Below are positions 53,863 through 62,960 of a stretch of DNA of 64,000 bases, in pieces. The notes below the pieces were generated by a model. The model did no database searches. It saw only the letters and a list, made by a program, of their open reading frames with translations, and was not told where the DNA came from. Position numbers and translations under genes: made by a program. Within the stretch, counting starts at the first letter, position 1, and every line of letters starts with the position of its first letter. This DNA comes from Clostridiales bacterium (GTDB lineage: Bacteria; Bacillota; Dethiobacteria; Dethiobacterales; Dethiobacteraceae): the NCBI GenBank assembly GCA_018335855.1, contig JAGXRM010000018.1:1-64000 (forward strand). The letters run 5' to 3'.

Positions 53863-56676
53863 ATGAAAAAGATTAATAACAGGTCGGACACCAACCAGTT
53901 GCGCCGTCTGGCAGAGAAGCGGCTACAAAATAATAAGCAAAATAATTCTTCTCCTGTGACGCCGGAAGAATTGCAACGGCTTGTCCACGAACTAGAGGTG
54001 CACCAGATCGAGTTGGAGATGCAAAACGAGGAATTACAGCAGGCACGATTAGAGCTGGAGGCAAGTCTTGAGCGATACACCGACTTCTATGACTATGCGC
54101 CCGTGGGCTACTTTATCCTGGAGCGCAACGGTGCAATCCAGAAAGCTAACCTGACCGGAGCGTACTTGCTGGGAGTGGAGCGGGCCCGGCTGCTGACACA
54201 GCCCTTTAGCCGTTTTATCTCAGCTGATTCTCGCCCCACCTTCAACAACTTCATCGAAAATGCTTTTAGGAGCCAAGCCAAGGAAACCTGCGTGGTCACA
54301 CTTAGTGATAAGGGAAGTGGGCTGCTCTGTTTACATATTGAAGCCAGGGTATCGGGGGACGGGCAAGAGTGCCGGGTAGCGGTGTTGAATGTTACTTCAA
54401 GCAAGCATGCCGAAGAAGAGTATAAAGCAATTATCAGCACATCGCTGAATGGGTTTCTGACTACAGATGTACGGGGACATATTTTGAATGTCAACGATGA
54501 GTATTGCCGGCTAATTGGCTACAGCCGTGAAGATTTGCTGACAATGCAAATTCAGGATGTTGAAGCGCAGGAAACCCCTGAAGAGACAGCGCAACACATT
54601 GATAAAGTAATAAGGATTGGCAATGACCGCTTTACGACTCTGCACCGGTGTAAAGACAGCAAAATTGTTGATCTGGAGGTCAGTGTCAGTTTTGTCCCTG
54701 CCCAAGGTGGGCGACTAGTTATGTTCCTGCACGACATTACAGTGCCAAAACAGCTGGAAGCTAAATTAAAACAATCCGAACACGAAAAAAATGTTATTCT
54801 GACTAGCATGGCAGAAAAGGTTGTATACCATGACAGGGAAATGAAGATCCGCTGGGCCAACCGTGCGGCTTGTGACTTTTTCGGATTGCAACCGGAAGAA
54901 GTCACAGGGAAAAGCTGTTATGAAATACTGGGTCGCCGAAAGGTAGACTGCGAGAAATGCCCGGTAAAAAAAGTCTTGGAAACGGGACATTATGATCAGG
55001 ATACTCTAAGTTATTCGGAGGGGAAAACGCTACTTATCAGCGCCCATCCTGTTTTTGATGCAGACGACAGTCTCACCGGTGTTGTTGAGGTTAGCCTTGA
55101 TATCACGGAGCGCGTTAGGATGGAAGCTGAATTAACAAAGGCGAAAGAAGAATGTGCTGCGGCAAACGTAGCAAAAAGTAGCTTTTTATCTTATATGAGC
55201 CATGAAATGCGCACACCTATGAGTGTGATTATTGGAATGGCCCACTTGGTTTACGAATCTGTTCAAAGTCAGGAAGAAAAAGAAAATGTTGATATGATTA
55301 GGGATTCGGCCGCGTTTTTACTTGCGCTGATCAACCGTATCCTGGATCTTTCTAAGATTGAGGCCGGTATGCTTGAACTGGCACAGGTCCCCTTTCATCT
55401 TACCCGGGAAGTAGAAAGAACCATCTCGTCGGTTGCTTTTCAGGCTCGTAAAAAGGGGTTAGAACTGTCTTATTCTATTGATGACAATGTCCCTGAGGCT
55501 GTTATTGGGGATCCCACAAGGCTTCAACAGGTGCTGGTCAACCTCATTGGAAACGCCATTAAGTTTACGGAGCAGGGAATAATTGATATAAGCATCCGAT
55601 GGAATGAAACAGGGGTGCTCTTTTCCATCAGCGATACAGGGATCGGTTTTCCACCCGATAAGGTGGACTTGATGTTTCAGAGCTTCACCCAGGTAGATAC
55701 TTCTGACACACGCAAGTATGAAGGCACGGGTTTGGGTTTGGCCATTTCCAAGAATCTTGTGAAATTGATGGGCGGTTCTATGGGTGTAAAAAGTGTGGAA
55801 AACCTGGGTAGTACTTTTTATTTTACTATTCCTTTTACACTGCCCGAGGGCATGGAGGATATTACGGAGACGTTCGTTCTAGAAAAACATGGGAAGAGTT
55901 TTCCCATGCATTCATCATTGTCTGAAAAGAAAGTGTTAGATATATTACTGGTAGATGATAAGCCCATGAACCAGAAGATGGCAACAATACTCCTTGAGAA
56001 AAAAAAGCATAAAGTAACCACAGCAATAAATGGCAGGGATGCGCTGGAAACGCTTATGTCACGGTTTTTTGATGTAATCCTAATGGATATTCATATGCCG
56101 GAAATGGACGGGCTGGAAGCGACGGCGCGTATCCGCGCCTGTGAAGATGAAGCCATAAGGTGCATCCCCATTATTGCCATGACGGCCTATGCCATGAAAG
56201 AAGACCGGTATAAGTGTATGCAAGCAGGCATGGACTACTATATACCTAAACCAATTAATCCGGGGGAATTGTATTATGCCTTGGGTAAGGTCATGGAAGG
56301 CAGGGTGTGTGAGCTTGAGCAGCATGCCCTTACTCTGGAAGAGGTACGCGAAATGCTCATGCGGGTAGATGGAAACAGAGAGCTGCTACAGGAACTTGTG
56401 GAAATGTTCTTCCAGGACTATTACAAAGATATGACAAAATTGAAGGAGTCTATGGACAAGAAAGACGCTCCGGCTCTGGCTGTAGTAGTTCATGGTCTTA
56501 AAGGTGTGCTTGGAAACCTGGGGTTCAAAAACGCTTACAAGCTTGCTTGCGAACTGGAGAAGATGATACGGGCAAATATTCTGGAAGAAGCTCCTGCAAT
56601 GATTCGGCAGTTGGAAACGGAAATAAAGGGGCTTGAAAGATTCTTTTCCCACCCCCAATGGCAGGAGCAGACTTAA
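53863..56676 (+). CDS. Hybrid sensor histidine kinase (PAS x3, HisKA, HATPase, receiver, Hpt)
   Basis: The product has 937 residues and begins with the same coiled-coil leader and PAS domain as the gene upstream. PAS 2 and 3 follow, the third with a DCEKCPVKK cysteine pair. HisKA has the H-box SHEMRTP (His about 447), and HATPase has NAIKFTEQG, DTGIGF and GTGLGLAI (about 565-625). The receiver (about 690-810) has an acceptor Asp in ILMDIHMPEMDG, and the C-terminal Hpt domain has VVHGLKGVLGN (His about 876). All phosphorelay residues are present. AGGGATCGAC precedes the ATG. No DNA-binding partner is adjacent except the PAS-LuxR gene. The product looks cytoplasmic, with no membrane segment. 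Confidence 0.93.
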   Translation: MKKINNRSDTNQLRRLAEKRLQNNKQNNSSPVTPEELQRLVHELEVHQIELEMQNEELQQARLELEASLERYTDFYDYAPVGYFILERNGAIQKANLTGAYLLGVERARLLTQPFSRFISADSRPTFNNFIENAFRSQAKETCVVTLSDKGSGLLCLHIEARVSGDGQECRVAVLNVTSSKHAEEEYKAIISTSLNGFLTTDVRGHILNVNDEYCRLIGYSREDLLTMQIQDVEAQETPEETAQHIDKVIRIGNDRFTTLHRCKDSKIVDLEVSVSFVPAQGGRLVMFLHDITVPKQLEAKLKQSEHEKNVILTSMAEKVVYHDREMKIRWANRAACDFFGLQPEEVTGKSCYEILGRRKVDCEKCPVKKVLETGHYDQDTLSYSEGKTLLISAHPVFDADDSLTGVVEVSLDITERVRMEAELTKAKEECAAANVAKSSFLSYMSHEMRTPMSVIIGMAHLVYESVQSQEEKENVDMIRDSAAFLLALINRILDLSKIEAGMLELAQVPFHLTREVERTISSVAFQARKKGLELSYSIDDNVPEAVIGDPTRLQQVLVNLIGNAIKFTEQGIIDISIRWNETGVLFSISDTGIGFPPDKVDLMFQSFTQVDTSDTRKYEGTGLGLAISKNLVKLMGGSMGVKSVENLGSTFYFTIPFTLPEGMEDITETFVLEKHGKSFPMHSSLSEKKVLDILLVDDKPMNQKMATILLEKKKHKVTTAINGRDALETLMSRFFDVILMDIHMPEMDGLEATARIRACEDEAIRCIPIIAMTAYAMKEDRYKCMQAGMDYYIPKPINPGELYYALGKVMEGRVCELEQHALTLEEVREMLMRVDGNRELLQELVEMFFQDYYKDMTKLKESMDKKDAPALAVVVHGLKGVLGNLGFKNAYKLACELEKMIRANILEEAPAMIRQLETEIKGLERFFSHPQWQEQT

Positions 56677-56701
56677 TTTTTGGAAAGGACGATTCAAATC
56701 T

Positions 56702-56821
56702 ATGCATGCTAACGGTTTAAAACCAGACAAGCCGATAATTATGTCAACTGATACTAAGATTTTACAATACGCGGAGATGTTATCAAAACTCTGGAGTAAT
56801 CCCACTCATGGGATGGTGTAA
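56702..56821 (+). CDS. Possible 39-residue small protein
   Basis: ATG 56702, preceded by GGAAAGGA about 14 bases upstream, opens MHANGLKPDKPIIMSTDTKI... to TAA 56819-56821. It is hydrophilic and unrecognised. Its stop is one base before the next small frame, suggesting coupling. Confidence 0.3.
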   Translation: MHANGLKPDKPIIMSTDTKILQYAEMLSKLWSNPTHGMV

Positions 56822-56822
56822 C

Positions 56823-56882
56823 ATGTTATACACGATCGTGGTAATTCTCTTAGTATTATGGCTTATTGGCAAAATATTTTAG
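56823..56882 (+). pseudogene. Truncated lmo0937-type membrane peptide
   Basis: MLYTIVVILLVLWLIGKIF (19 residues) matches the first membrane helix of the 49-residue protein encoded at 42680-42829, then stops at TAG 56880-56882 where the family continues with the TMGGFIH motif. It is probably a broken copy; a functional single-helix peptide is possible. Confidence 0.45.
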
Positions 56883-56960
56883 CTGAAGAACGTCATATTG
56901 GCATAAACATTTGCCATCAGTGCTTCGCTTGCTAATACACGTAAATTAATTGACAGGGAT

Positions 56961-57878
56961 GTGAACTTCATAATCTCGCTATCAGAACAAAAAAAAACTA
57001 TACCCAATATCGGACTTGATATCGGTGTTTTTGCGGTAAAGGGTGTACTGATAGACGGTGAACGGGTAGAAAAGATTTACCGCCCTACTGCTGGGAACCC
57101 TGCTGCCGCTTCCCGGGAATGTCTCGATTACTTATTGGAAAAGGTAAGTACTTCCACAGTGCGCTTTGCTCTTACTGGTAATAATGCCAAGCTGGTGGCC
57201 GGGAAAATCGGCATCACTCTGACTATTGAAGTTGAAGCGTTGCAGGCTGGGCTCGCTTTCATGTTAATTGACGCCGAAACCGTGCTTTCTTTGGGACATG
57301 AAAATATGTATTATCTGGAGCTGGACAACAGAGGTACGGTCACTTTTTTCAACTACAACGGTCAGTGTGCTGCGGGAAGCGGCTCATTCTGGTACCAGCA
57401 GGCTACCCGGATGGGCTATAATGACCGGGAGTTGGCGGAAGTGGCTATAGAGTCCCCCTCATCAGTAAAGATTTCAGGCCGGTGTGCTGTTTTTGCCAAG
57501 TCTGATATGACCCACGCCATCAACGGTGGGGCATCACAAATGGCTGTCGCAGCCGGTATGGCTAAAGCCCTTGTTGATTTGGTGGTAACGGGAGTTGCCC
57601 AAAGCAGGATCAAGGGTCCTGGTACCCTGTTTATGGTTGGTGGCGTAGCCAACAACAAGGCGATTCTCAAATATCTGCAGGCATATTGCCGGGAACGCGA
57701 CATTGAAATAATGGTGCCTACTGATCATGAATATATTAATGCACTGGGGGCCGCGCAATACGGGGTAGAAATACCGTTATCCGATCTTAGTCTGGAGCGG
57801 TTAGTTTTAGATAAATACATTCCGGAAAACCCGCTTCCTCCTCTTAACCCGGACGTAGTCATTTATAGCAATGATTGA
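56961..57878 (+). CDS. BadF/HgdC-type ATP-dependent activase, single module
   Basis: The 305-residue ASKHA ATPase has NIGLDIGVFAVKGVLIDG (P-loop 1), the cluster motif CAAGSGSFWYQQ, GRCAVFAKSDMTH (second cysteine) and GGVANNKAI (adenosine loop). A homodimer with one bridging [4Fe-4S] cluster is expected. GTG 56961 is the start. It overlaps the next gene by eight bases, so the activase and its electron acceptor are translationally coupled. It corresponds to one of the two ATPase modules of the fused protein at 1405-4308, here as a separate subunit. Confidence 0.88.
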   Translation: MNFIISLSEQKKTIPNIGLDIGVFAVKGVLIDGERVEKIYRPTAGNPAAASRECLDYLLEKVSTSTVRFALTGNNAKLVAGKIGITLTIEVEALQAGLAFMLIDAETVLSLGHENMYYLELDNRGTVTFFNYNGQCAAGSGSFWYQQATRMGYNDRELAEVAIESPSSVKISGRCAVFAKSDMTHAINGGASQMAVAAGMAKALVDLVVTGVAQSRIKGPGTLFMVGGVANNKAILKYLQAYCRERDIEIMVPTDHEYINALGAAQYGVEIPLSDLSLERLVLDKYIPENPLPPLNPDVVIYSND

Positions 57879-60498
57879 ATTAGATAAGAACAAGCAATCC
57901 GGCGACCTCCCTGATTATCAGAAAATCAGGGAGAATATTTTCCGTGAAGCCGCCGGTGAACCGCTCAACGATGGGATAAAGGTAGGGATAGCGTGCAGTG
58001 GTCTGTACCATGAACTATTCCCGTTCTGGGCAGCTTTCTTCAGGTCACTTGGTGCTAAGGTTGTACTGAGTGGAACGTCCAGTGAAGAGATACTGGAGCA
58101 GGGTAAGAGGGATCTTGCTGCTGAGATGTGCTACCCCATTGAGGTCTTAATAGGACACTATCGAGAACTGGTAAATATGGAAACGGACTATATCTTCATC
58201 CCTGAAGTGATCGACCTTGAGCCTCTTCCCTGGGCGGCAGAATGGCCACGCTCTTTAAGTTGCCCCCTGCTGATGATGATAAGAGGGGTTGCCGTTAACT
58301 CGCTAAATATTCCGGAAGAAAAAGTGCTTCATGCACAGCTAAATTACCGTAAGGGGCCTGAGCGAATCAGAGAACAAATGTTGCCGGCAGCCAAAAAACT
58401 TCTCGGTAAAAATTTCTCCAACGCCGTATATCAGCGTGCACTGGACGAAGGATATCTCGCCCAGAAAAATTTCCAACTGGCCATCGAGGATGAGGGTCGT
58501 TGTATTATCGAAGGTCTCGGCGATTACCCCGATGCAGTTGTCATGCTTATTTTAGGACGCTCCTATACCCTATATGATTCTTTCGTTTCCAAAGACTTAA
58601 TGTCATACGCCGCACAGCGAGGTCTGGTTGCCCTCTCCCAGGATTTTCTACTAGAATATTTGCGAGGATGGTATGAGGGAAGGATTAAATCATCTTTCCT
58701 CGATTCCCGCCGTGCGGATTTTGAACATTACATGAAGCAGAAGATAGAAGAAATGAGTAACATTTACCCTTCTCAGCTTCAGCACATTCTATCGGCGGCG
58801 CTCGCGGCACAGTTTTTCAATGAAAAATCAGAAGAAAGTGGCCTTCCACAACTTCACTTGGTACTTCAGGATCCCTTCAGATGCGGACCTAACTCCATGA
58901 TCCGCCATTATCTGGACAATGTGTCCGGGTATTTACGACTTACTCTTGACGAGCATACCGCGGCCGCCGGCATGATTACCAGGCTGGAAGCGTTCAAAAA
59001 CACCTGTCGTTCCCGGAAAAGTAGCGTTGCTACACCGTTTTTCTCGGGTAAAACGACAACAGCTGTTGACCGGAAAATAAAAAAAATTCTCATACCCAAC
59101 TCTACTAAACACGCCGCAGTTTTCGTGGCATTATTCGAGAATTATGGCATCCAGTCTGCATTGCTTCCCCGGAGTACTGACAAAGACCTGACTCTGGCAC
59201 GCCGTTACACGAACGGTGAGGAATGTCTTCCGTTTATTCAGAACTTGCAAGATTACCTCGAATATGCAGAGAGCAACTCACAAGAACTAGAAGAAGGCGG
59301 GGTCGTCTTCTTTCAGGGGTGGGCATGCGGTCCCTGCCGCTACGGTCTTTACGCATCAACCCAATCTATGATTATTAACCGAGCCGGATACGGCACACAG
59401 AAAATTTTAGCGTTTAAGAGTGAAGATGCCGTAAAAAGATTCGGACCGAAATTTGTTATTGCTGCCTACGACGGTATGCTGGCCATAGATATGTTGTATA
59501 AAATGCTGCATCAAACCAGGCCTTACGAGTTAAATAAAGGTGAAGCAGAAGCTCTTTTTAATGAATACTGTGAGCAGGTGTATACGATTCTGCGCCACCA
59601 TCGCTTTATGTGGTTAAGTCTACTTACAGGCAGACATCTGAAACCATTGAAATTATTGTTGACGGCGGCGGCAGAGCGATTTGCATCTATTCCCTGTGGC
59701 AATGATCAATTACGGCCGAAGATAATGTTGGCAGGTGAATTTTACGTCCGCCTTGATGACCGCTGTAATCAGGATATAATCAAACAGTTAGAAGAAGCCG
59801 GTGGAGAGGTTTCCCTTGCCCCAGCCACAGAGTTTTTTATTTACTCGGCGTACGCAAACTATCGCAAAGCAAAGGAAGACTATGAATTCAAAGGTAGCCT
59901 TGCTCTCTACTTTAAAAAATTATGCTACACCGTTGTTAATTGGCTGACACACCACGATGAACACCATCTGGAACAGTCTGCGAAAAGTCTGCTGCACGGT
60001 GGGGAAGAGCCTGCTGCTGAGGAGATAAGGAAGCACTCTGAAAAATATATTCCGGAACATACTGCGGGAGAGCCTCCGATGACCATTGGCCGCACAGGAG
60101 CATTAGCCGGTCGTGATAGGATGGCCGGGGCCATATTCGTGGGGCCCTTTACATGTTTGCCCGCCTCGGTAGTGGAAGCACAACAGGGAGTTCTCAGCAA
60201 TGAAATTGGCATCCCTATCATTTCGGTTTACTACGATGGTAGAGAGAACACCAACCGGTACGAATTTGTCTCCAGCCTCGTCTTCCAAGCCAAACAAAAC
60301 CTGATATCAAAAAGACAGATCCCCATGGCGAGTGGAATTGAGTGGAAATTAAGCCATATAAAAAGACAGAAAGGAGTTTTTGATATGGGAGATAAAAGCC
60401 CAAAGAAACGGGAAAAAAAGAAGAAAGTGGTTAAGAACATTACTGTACAGCCCACAATTAAAAGTGAAGCACCCTCAGCAAAGTCGTCAAAAAAATAA
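57871..60498 (+). CDS. Activase-associated DUF2229/HgdB-like iron-sulfur protein
   Basis: The frame codes for 875 residues. The N-terminal part (about 35-370) is DUF2229-like: KVGIACSGLYHELFPFWAAF, EMCYPIEVLIGH and FRCGPNSMIRHYLD, then LDEHTAAAGMITRLEAF. The second half (about 405-830) has NGEECLPFIQNLQDYL, ACGPCRYG and GPFTCLPASVVEAQQGVLSN, cysteines suited to iron-sulfur clusters as in double-cubane and HgdB-like reductases. It would receive electrons from the ATP-driven activase encoded upstream, which it overlaps. The reaction is unknown, as no CoA-transferase or dehydratase gene accompanies it. From residue 839 the frame enters what looks like a separate small gene (60385-60498), so the true end of this protein is ambiguous. 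Confidence 0.82.
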   Translation: MIELDKNKQSGDLPDYQKIRENIFREAAGEPLNDGIKVGIACSGLYHELFPFWAAFFRSLGAKVVLSGTSSEEILEQGKRDLAAEMCYPIEVLIGHYRELVNMETDYIFIPEVIDLEPLPWAAEWPRSLSCPLLMMIRGVAVNSLNIPEEKVLHAQLNYRKGPERIREQMLPAAKKLLGKNFSNAVYQRALDEGYLAQKNFQLAIEDEGRCIIEGLGDYPDAVVMLILGRSYTLYDSFVSKDLMSYAAQRGLVALSQDFLLEYLRGWYEGRIKSSFLDSRRADFEHYMKQKIEEMSNIYPSQLQHILSAALAAQFFNEKSEESGLPQLHLVLQDPFRCGPNSMIRHYLDNVSGYLRLTLDEHTAAAGMITRLEAFKNTCRSRKSSVATPFFSGKTTTAVDRKIKKILIPNSTKHAAVFVALFENYGIQSALLPRSTDKDLTLARRYTNGEECLPFIQNLQDYLEYAESNSQELEEGGVVFFQGWACGPCRYGLYASTQSMIINRAGYGTQKILAFKSEDAVKRFGPKFVIAAYDGMLAIDMLYKMLHQTRPYELNKGEAEALFNEYCEQVYTILRHHRFMWLSLLTGRHLKPLKLLLTAAAERFASIPCGNDQLRPKIMLAGEFYVRLDDRCNQDIIKQLEEAGGEVSLAPATEFFIYSAYANYRKAKEDYEFKGSLALYFKKLCYTVVNWLTHHDEHHLEQSAKSLLHGGEEPAAEEIRKHSEKYIPEHTAGEPPMTIGRTGALAGRDRMAGAIFVGPFTCLPASVVEAQQGVLSNEIGIPIISVYYDGRENTNRYEFVSSLVFQAKQNLISKRQIPMASGIEWKLSHIKRQKGVFDMGDKSPKKREKKKKVVKNITVQPTIKSEAPSAKSSKK
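60385..60498 (+). CDS. Small basic 'MGDKSPK' protein, in frame at the 3' end of the upstream gene
   Basis: ATG 60385 is preceded by its own ribosome site AAAGGAG (60370-60376, eight bases away) and opens MGDKSPKKREKKKKVVKNIT..., a 37-residue lysine-rich peptide of a type I recall as free-standing small proteins in many bacteria. It shares frame and stop with the 875-residue ORF because no stop codon separates them. Either it is translated independently, or the two genes have fused. Function unknown. Confidence 0.55.
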   Translation: MGDKSPKKREKKKKVVKNITVQPTIKSEAPSAKSSKK

Positions 60499-60528
60499 CA
60501 AAAAAGTATTCCAATATCCGCCGTAAGG

Positions 60529-60558
60529 AGCCTCATAAATTTGTGGGGCTTTTTTTTT
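60529..60558 (+). terminator. Terminator, second copy of a duplicated block
   Basis: AGCCTCAT (60529-60536) pairs with GTGGGGCT (60543-60550) and nine T's follow. It is nearly the same hairpin as 53626-53652. Confidence 0.8.
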
Positions 60559-60584
60559 AGAACAAAATAATGAAAAAGGGGAAT

Positions 60585-60615
60585 ATTGCTAATAGATATC
60601 TAAGCATTTAGTTTG
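60585..60615. repeat. 31-bp conserved upstream element, copy 2
   Basis: This is the partner of 53688-53718 (26 of 31 identical), 27 bases after the terminator and 59 bases before the start of the split kinase. The core AGATATCT is flanked by TGCT/AGCA, an imperfect palindrome. Confidence 0.55.
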
Positions 60616-60673
60616 TTATGATAACAAAACGAATTATGTAATTTAGTAATATTGGTGTAGGAGGTGACGAAAA

Positions 60674-62376
60674 TTGACCAGGCATCTATCGGCCCGAGTG
60701 GAAGCATCTATCCGCCGTCAGGAGAGCTTGTGTTATGATGATTTGTCGCACCCGGAACTGACGTCTAAACTTATAGCAGAGCTAAATTTTACCATACATG
60801 AATTACAGGCAGTTACAGTTGAACTATTAGGGCAAAATGAGGAATTGGTGACCGGATGTTTGGCACTGGACGAAGAGCGGATTCGCTATCGGGAGTTATT
60901 TGAATTTGCACCGGAAGGCTATCTGGTCACTGATACGGAAGGCATAATACTCGATGCCAATCGTGCAGCTGCCAACCTTTTTAACGTTAGCAAATCTTTT
61001 CTAATTGGCAAGCCGCTAGCGCTATTTGTGTATAGCCAGGAGCGCAACAATTTCCGTACCCGGCTGGGCCAACTGAAAAATGGAACCATCGTACAAAACG
61101 AAGATTGGGAGCTTGTCATGTTTTCGAGAAAGCGCACAGCTTTTCTCGCATCCCTCACCGTGGGGTCAGTTATTATTTCCAGGAGAAAAACTGCGGAACT
61201 GCACTGGCTACTGCGTGACATTACTGCACGCAAGCAAATGGAAGAGGAGTTTCAAACACTGGACAAGCTGGAATCCCTCGGTATTTTAGCAGGGGGATTG
61301 CCCATGACTTTAACAACTTCCTTACCGTGATCCTCGGCAATCTCTCACTGGCGAAAATGTACGCCAGGAAAAAAGACGACAGAGTTTCCAGGCATTTTCA
61401 GGAAATGGAACAAGCCATCAGGCAGACAGAAAGTTTAGCCGTGCAATTGCTTACCTTTGCCAGCGGCGGCAAGCCACTAACCAAGGCTGTCTCCATCCGT
61501 AGCCTTATTGAGGAAGTGAGCAATTGTGCACTCAGCGAGTCGAAGGTGCGCTACGAATTTTCGCTTGCTGAAGATCTGCCGCCTGTGGAGATTGACAGTG
61601 GGCAGATAACACAGGTTATCAACAACCTGCTGATTAATGCCCACCAGGCTATGCTGGAAGGCGGGACAATCAGGATTCTTGCCGAGAAGCTGGCCGTTAC
61701 CGGTGAGAAAGGTGCTTTGCCGCTCAAGCCCGGCAACTATGTAGCCTTAATCATAATTGATGAAGGCGCAGGCATTCCCAGGCAGCACTTGGCAAAAATA
61801 TTCGACCCGTATTTCAGTACCAAAGAACATGGCCGTGGCCTAGGGCTGACAATCTGCTACTCAATTATAAAAAAACATCATGGTCATATTTCTGTAGAAT
61901 CAGTGGAGGGAGAAGGGTCAAGCTTTACCGTTTATCTTCCTGTTTCCAGTAAAAAAGTTAAAGAAGAAGCAATGGAAGGCACACTTCTCTTGGGAAAGGG
62001 GAAAGTTTTATTTATGGACGATGAGGAGAGTGTGCGTCAAACTGCTGGTGAGATGCTGGCTGTTCTCGGCTATGGAGTGGAATTCGCCAGGGACGGTGCC
62101 GAAGCGGTCACGCTGTATAAAGAGGCGTTTTGCTCTGGCAGCCCATTTGATGTCGTGATTACTGACCTGACGGTCCGTGGTGGCATGGGAGGCAAACAGG
62201 CTGTGCGTGAGTTGCTTAAAGTTGACCCCGATGTCAAAGCTATTGTCTCCAGCGGCTACTCCAATGACGCGTCGCTTTCCGATTATGGAAAACACGGCTT
62301 TGGCGGTGTAGTAGCCAAGCCGTACAGACTCCAGGAACTGGGAGAGGTCTTGTCAGGGATTCTGGGGAAGGGATAA
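60674..62376 (+). pseudogene. PAS histidine kinase with receiver, split by a one-base deletion
   Basis: The first frame (TTG 60674, after AGGAGGTGACGAAAA) codes for a coiled-coil leader, a PAS domain (about 75-200) and the dimerisation helix up to LESLGILAGG. There, one A is missing at 61297/61298. Restoring it gives GGIAHDFNN with the phospho-acceptor His codon at 61303-61305. As sequenced, translation ends at 61330. The second frame (61327-62376) holds the rest of HisKA, HATPase (NNLLINAHQAM, DEGAGIP, GRGLGLTICYSI) and a C-terminal receiver (FMDDEES, acceptor Asp in VITDLTVRGG, KPYRLQE). Intact length would be about 567 residues. Frameshift mutation or sequencing error cannot be told apart here. 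Confidence 0.8.
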
Positions 62377-62537
62377 ATACAAATGCGGAAACAACCGCGT
62401 CAGTCCCAAGCGCTTTGGGATGAATGATTTTCTCAGAGAAAATCGAAAAGAGAGAGGGTTGAAGAGTTCAACAGGGGACAACTGAGGTATCTTCTAAATT
62501 CATTGAGTATTTTCCTATAATTAAGGAGGTCTAAATT

Positions 62538-62951
62538 ATGTTAAAGGAATATCTTGAGAAAGCAAAAGAAGAAAAAAAACGGAAAGAAAAGCTGGACGCC
62601 GCCAAAAAAGTAGGTGTCGGTCTAGCTGTGGGGACAGCGGTGGGCATCGCAGCAGGTGTATTACTGGCGCCAAAGTCAGGTGAAGAAACCCGGGAAGATA
62701 TTGCGGAAAAAGCATCGGACGTCATCATTAAGGGAAAAAAAGTGTTTAACGACAAGAAAGAGCAAATCAGTGAGCTGAGGGAAATTGTAAAAGAGAGTAT
62801 CACCGAAAGAATAAATAATGTAGGGGATAGTATTGAAGAAGCCAATGAAAAGCTGGAAAAAGTAAGTGAAGATTTAAAGGAAGGGCATGCAGATATCACA
62901 GATGCGCTCAAAGACACAAAAGAGAAAATCAAGAAAGATTTAAACAGGTAG
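62538..62951 (+). CDS. YtxH-family envelope/stress protein
   Basis: The 137-residue product has a charged coiled-coil leader, one glycine-rich membrane segment VGVGLAVGTAVGIAAGVLLA (about 26-45) followed by APKSGEETREDI, the defining YtxH motif, then a long amphipathic helical tail. Family members are membrane-associated general-stress proteins of unknown mechanism. AAGGAGG precedes the ATG. It ends at the base before the next gene's leader, so the two form a pair. Confidence 0.85.
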   Translation: MLKEYLEKAKEEKKRKEKLDAAKKVGVGLAVGTAVGIAAGVLLAPKSGEETREDIAEKASDVIIKGKKVFNDKKEQISELREIVKESITERINNVGDSIEEANEKLEKVSEDLKEGHADITDALKDTKEKIKKDLNR

Positions 62952-62960
62952 GTGAGAGTT

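Larger units (their letters stand above)
56677..56960. other. Short stretch with two very small frames
   Basis: It contains the 39-codon and 19-codon frames listed separately. The final 80 bases show no feature except a weak GGGA before the next GTG start. Confidence 0.4.
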
